Positions 13,063 through 14,008 of a stretch of 14,008 bases of DNA are shown one piece after another. Location of the stretch: assembly GCA_017995665.1 (NCBI GenBank), contig JAGOIM010000021.1, positions 1 to 14,008 of the forward strand, read 5' to 3'. The DNA comes from Anaerolineaceae bacterium (GTDB lineage: Bacteria; Chloroflexota; Anaerolineae; Anaerolineales; Anaerolineaceae). How positions within the stretch are numbered: position 1 is the first letter of the stretch; every line of letters starts with the position of its first letter. The translations under genes were made by a program, and so were the position numbers. The notes beneath the pieces were generated by a model that was not told the DNA's origin, made no database searches, and was given only the letters and a program-made list of their open reading frames with translations.

Positions 13063-14008
13063 ATGTCTGATGATATCCCCGAAGTAAATGCTGGACGGCG
13101 CAGGAAGACCAGCAGTCCTCCCAGCGGACAAGCGCAAAAACCAACAAGGCCAAGCACCACTTCCCGCCCATCCTCCGGTGGTGGGATTGGTATGACCCCA
13201 CCCCCGACTTCCGGTTCGGGCAGTAGCGGAAGCAGTTCTTCCGGAGGCTCCGGCAATTTAGGAGGCTTAGGTAGTTTGCTTGGTAGCATAGCCGCTGGTT
13301 CAGCTAGTGGAAGAGGACAACGCAAAGGTGGATGTGGATGTGGCTCGATTATCGGTATCGTGGTGGTAGTTTTAGTTTTACTTTTCGCCATGCAGATGTG
13401 TTCCGGTGATGATTCTCTATTCTCTGATCTTGATAGCGATGAGTTCGATTCGCAGGTTGAACAACCAAGCGATATTCAAGCTCTTTCGCCAACTTCAACT
13501 CGCTGGCCCACCGCCTTGCCCCAAAGCAATTCGGGAAAAACCTGGCTGGTGATGCTCTATCAGGATGCCGATGATGAGGCTCTCGAACAAGATATTTTGT
13601 TGGACTTTAACGAAGCCGAAATGATTGGCTCAACCGATCAGGTTATCATTGTCAGTCAGCTCGACCGCCATCGCGGTGGCTATAGCGGTGACGGCAATTG
13701 GTCAACAACACGTCGTTATCTGGTTACTTACGACAATGATTTGAATAAGATTGGCTCGGAATTAATTGCCGATTTGGGCGAACTCAATATGGGATCGGCC
13801 GAAACTTTGGTCGATTTTGTCAGTTGGGCTGCCAGCAGTTATCCTGCCGATAACCACGTTTTGATTATGTCGGATCACGGCATGGGCTGGCCCGGCGGTT
13901 GGTCTGACCCGGCTCCAAGTCAACGCGACAATAGCAGCAATGCTCCTATACGCAGCGCTTTTTCTGATGACATTCTCTATCTAAACGAGATTGAGGCTGC
14001 GCTGAAAG
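13063..14008 (+). CDS. Membrane-anchored clostripain-like cysteine peptidase (family C11), 3' end outside window
   Basis: The frame is open from ATG 13063 to the window end (315 codons). Layout: a cytoplasmic tail of ~90 residues rich in Gly, Ser and Pro; the juxtamembrane RKGGCGCG (87-94); one transmembrane helix (about 95-109); an acidic linker; then a peptidase C11 domain from about 159. C11 hallmarks are KTWLVMLYQDADDE (159-172), DFNEAEMIGS (181-190), QLDRH (199-203), TTRRYLV and the catalytic His in MSDHGMGW (His272). The catalytic Cys, usually further on in a DxC motif, lies beyond the window. Clostripain relatives cleave after Arg. Basic residues before the helix predict the peptidase outside the cell. 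The SD is GAGAGG 5 nt before ATG. It is divergent from the PpiC-like gene across 189 bp. Confidence 0.88.
   Translation, partial: MSDDIPEVNAGRRRKTSSPPSGQAQKPTRPSTTSRPSSGGGIGMTPPPTSGSGSSGSSSSGGSGNLGGLGSLLGSIAAGSASGRGQRKGGCGCGSIIGIVVVVLVLLFAMQMCSGDDSLFSDLDSDEFDSQVEQPSDIQALSPTSTRWPTALPQSNSGKTWLVMLYQDADDEALEQDILLDFNEAEMIGSTDQVIIVSQLDRHRGGYSGDGNWSTTRRYLVTYDNDLNKIGSELIADLGELNMGSAETLVDFVSWAASSYPADNHVLIMSDHGMGWPGGWSDPAPSQRDNSSNAPIRSAFSDDILYLNEIEAALK

Noticed and set aside
12915..13391. 158-codon - strand reading frame rich in Pro and Leu
   Set aside because: It is the antisense of the Gly/Ser/Pro-rich tail of the C11 protease. Low-complexity coding DNA gives open antisense frames, and it has no SD or family resemblance.
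1..14008. Mobile elements, phage or defence genes, CRISPR arrays, tRNA or rRNA genes
   Set aside because: No transposase or integrase motifs, no regularly spaced repeats and no tRNA-like cloverleaf were seen. Nearly every base is accounted for by chromosomal genes.

Overview
The window reads as ordinary chromosomal DNA from a bacterium, most likely a member of the Chloroflexota, class Anaerolineae. This is an inference from three things: the overall protein flavour, the Thr/Pro-rich linkers behind lipoprotein or membrane anchors, and the mix of Gram-positive-style gene order with SD-led and apparently leaderless genes. No sequence search was possible. There are no rRNA or tRNA genes, IS elements, phage genes or CRISPR arrays. 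Both ends cut through genes (uvrB on the left, a clostripain-like protease on the right).

Left part (1-3530): the 3' half of uvrB (+) converges on a groES-groEL operon (-). The two are separated by a hairpin whose T-tract serves the groEL strand. The groES promoter is unusually readable: TTGACT, 17 bp, TAAACT, then a near-perfect CIRCE operator at the expected start of transcription, so HrcA heat-shock control is predicted. A 14-bp palindrome also fills the spacer between -35 and -10.

Middle (3531-8561): a strong TTGACT/TATTAT promoter drives a tightly packed + strand operon of a YacL-type membrane PIN-TRAM protein, cysS (TTG start) and an RlmB-like 2'-O-methyltransferase. This is a compressed version of the yacL...cysS...rlmB order of Firmicutes. 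It abuts, with no spacer, a - strand pair of serS and a DUF456 membrane protein that overlap by ATGA.

Right-centre (8562-11198): a DUF4282 small membrane protein and a Nudix hydrolase lie on the - strand. A calcineurin-like phosphoesterase and a second SpoU/TrmH-family RNA methyltransferase lie on the + strand. The latter two each have a perfect TATAAT exactly 6 nt before ATG and no Shine-Dalgarno, which is the arrangement of leaderless mRNAs.

Right end (11195-14008): a putative envelope module. A PpiC/PrsA-like foldase lipoprotein (again TATAAT-6 nt-ATG) and a membrane-anchored protein with a Thr/Pro linker and an exported beta-rich domain overlap by ATGA on the - strand. Divergent from them is a membrane-anchored clostripain (peptidase C11) homologue, cut off by the window edge before its catalytic Cys. 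The most notable signals are the repeated leaderless-promoter pattern, the palindrome inside the groES promoter, and this foldase/protease envelope cluster with its shared Gly-Cys-Gly juxtamembrane motif.
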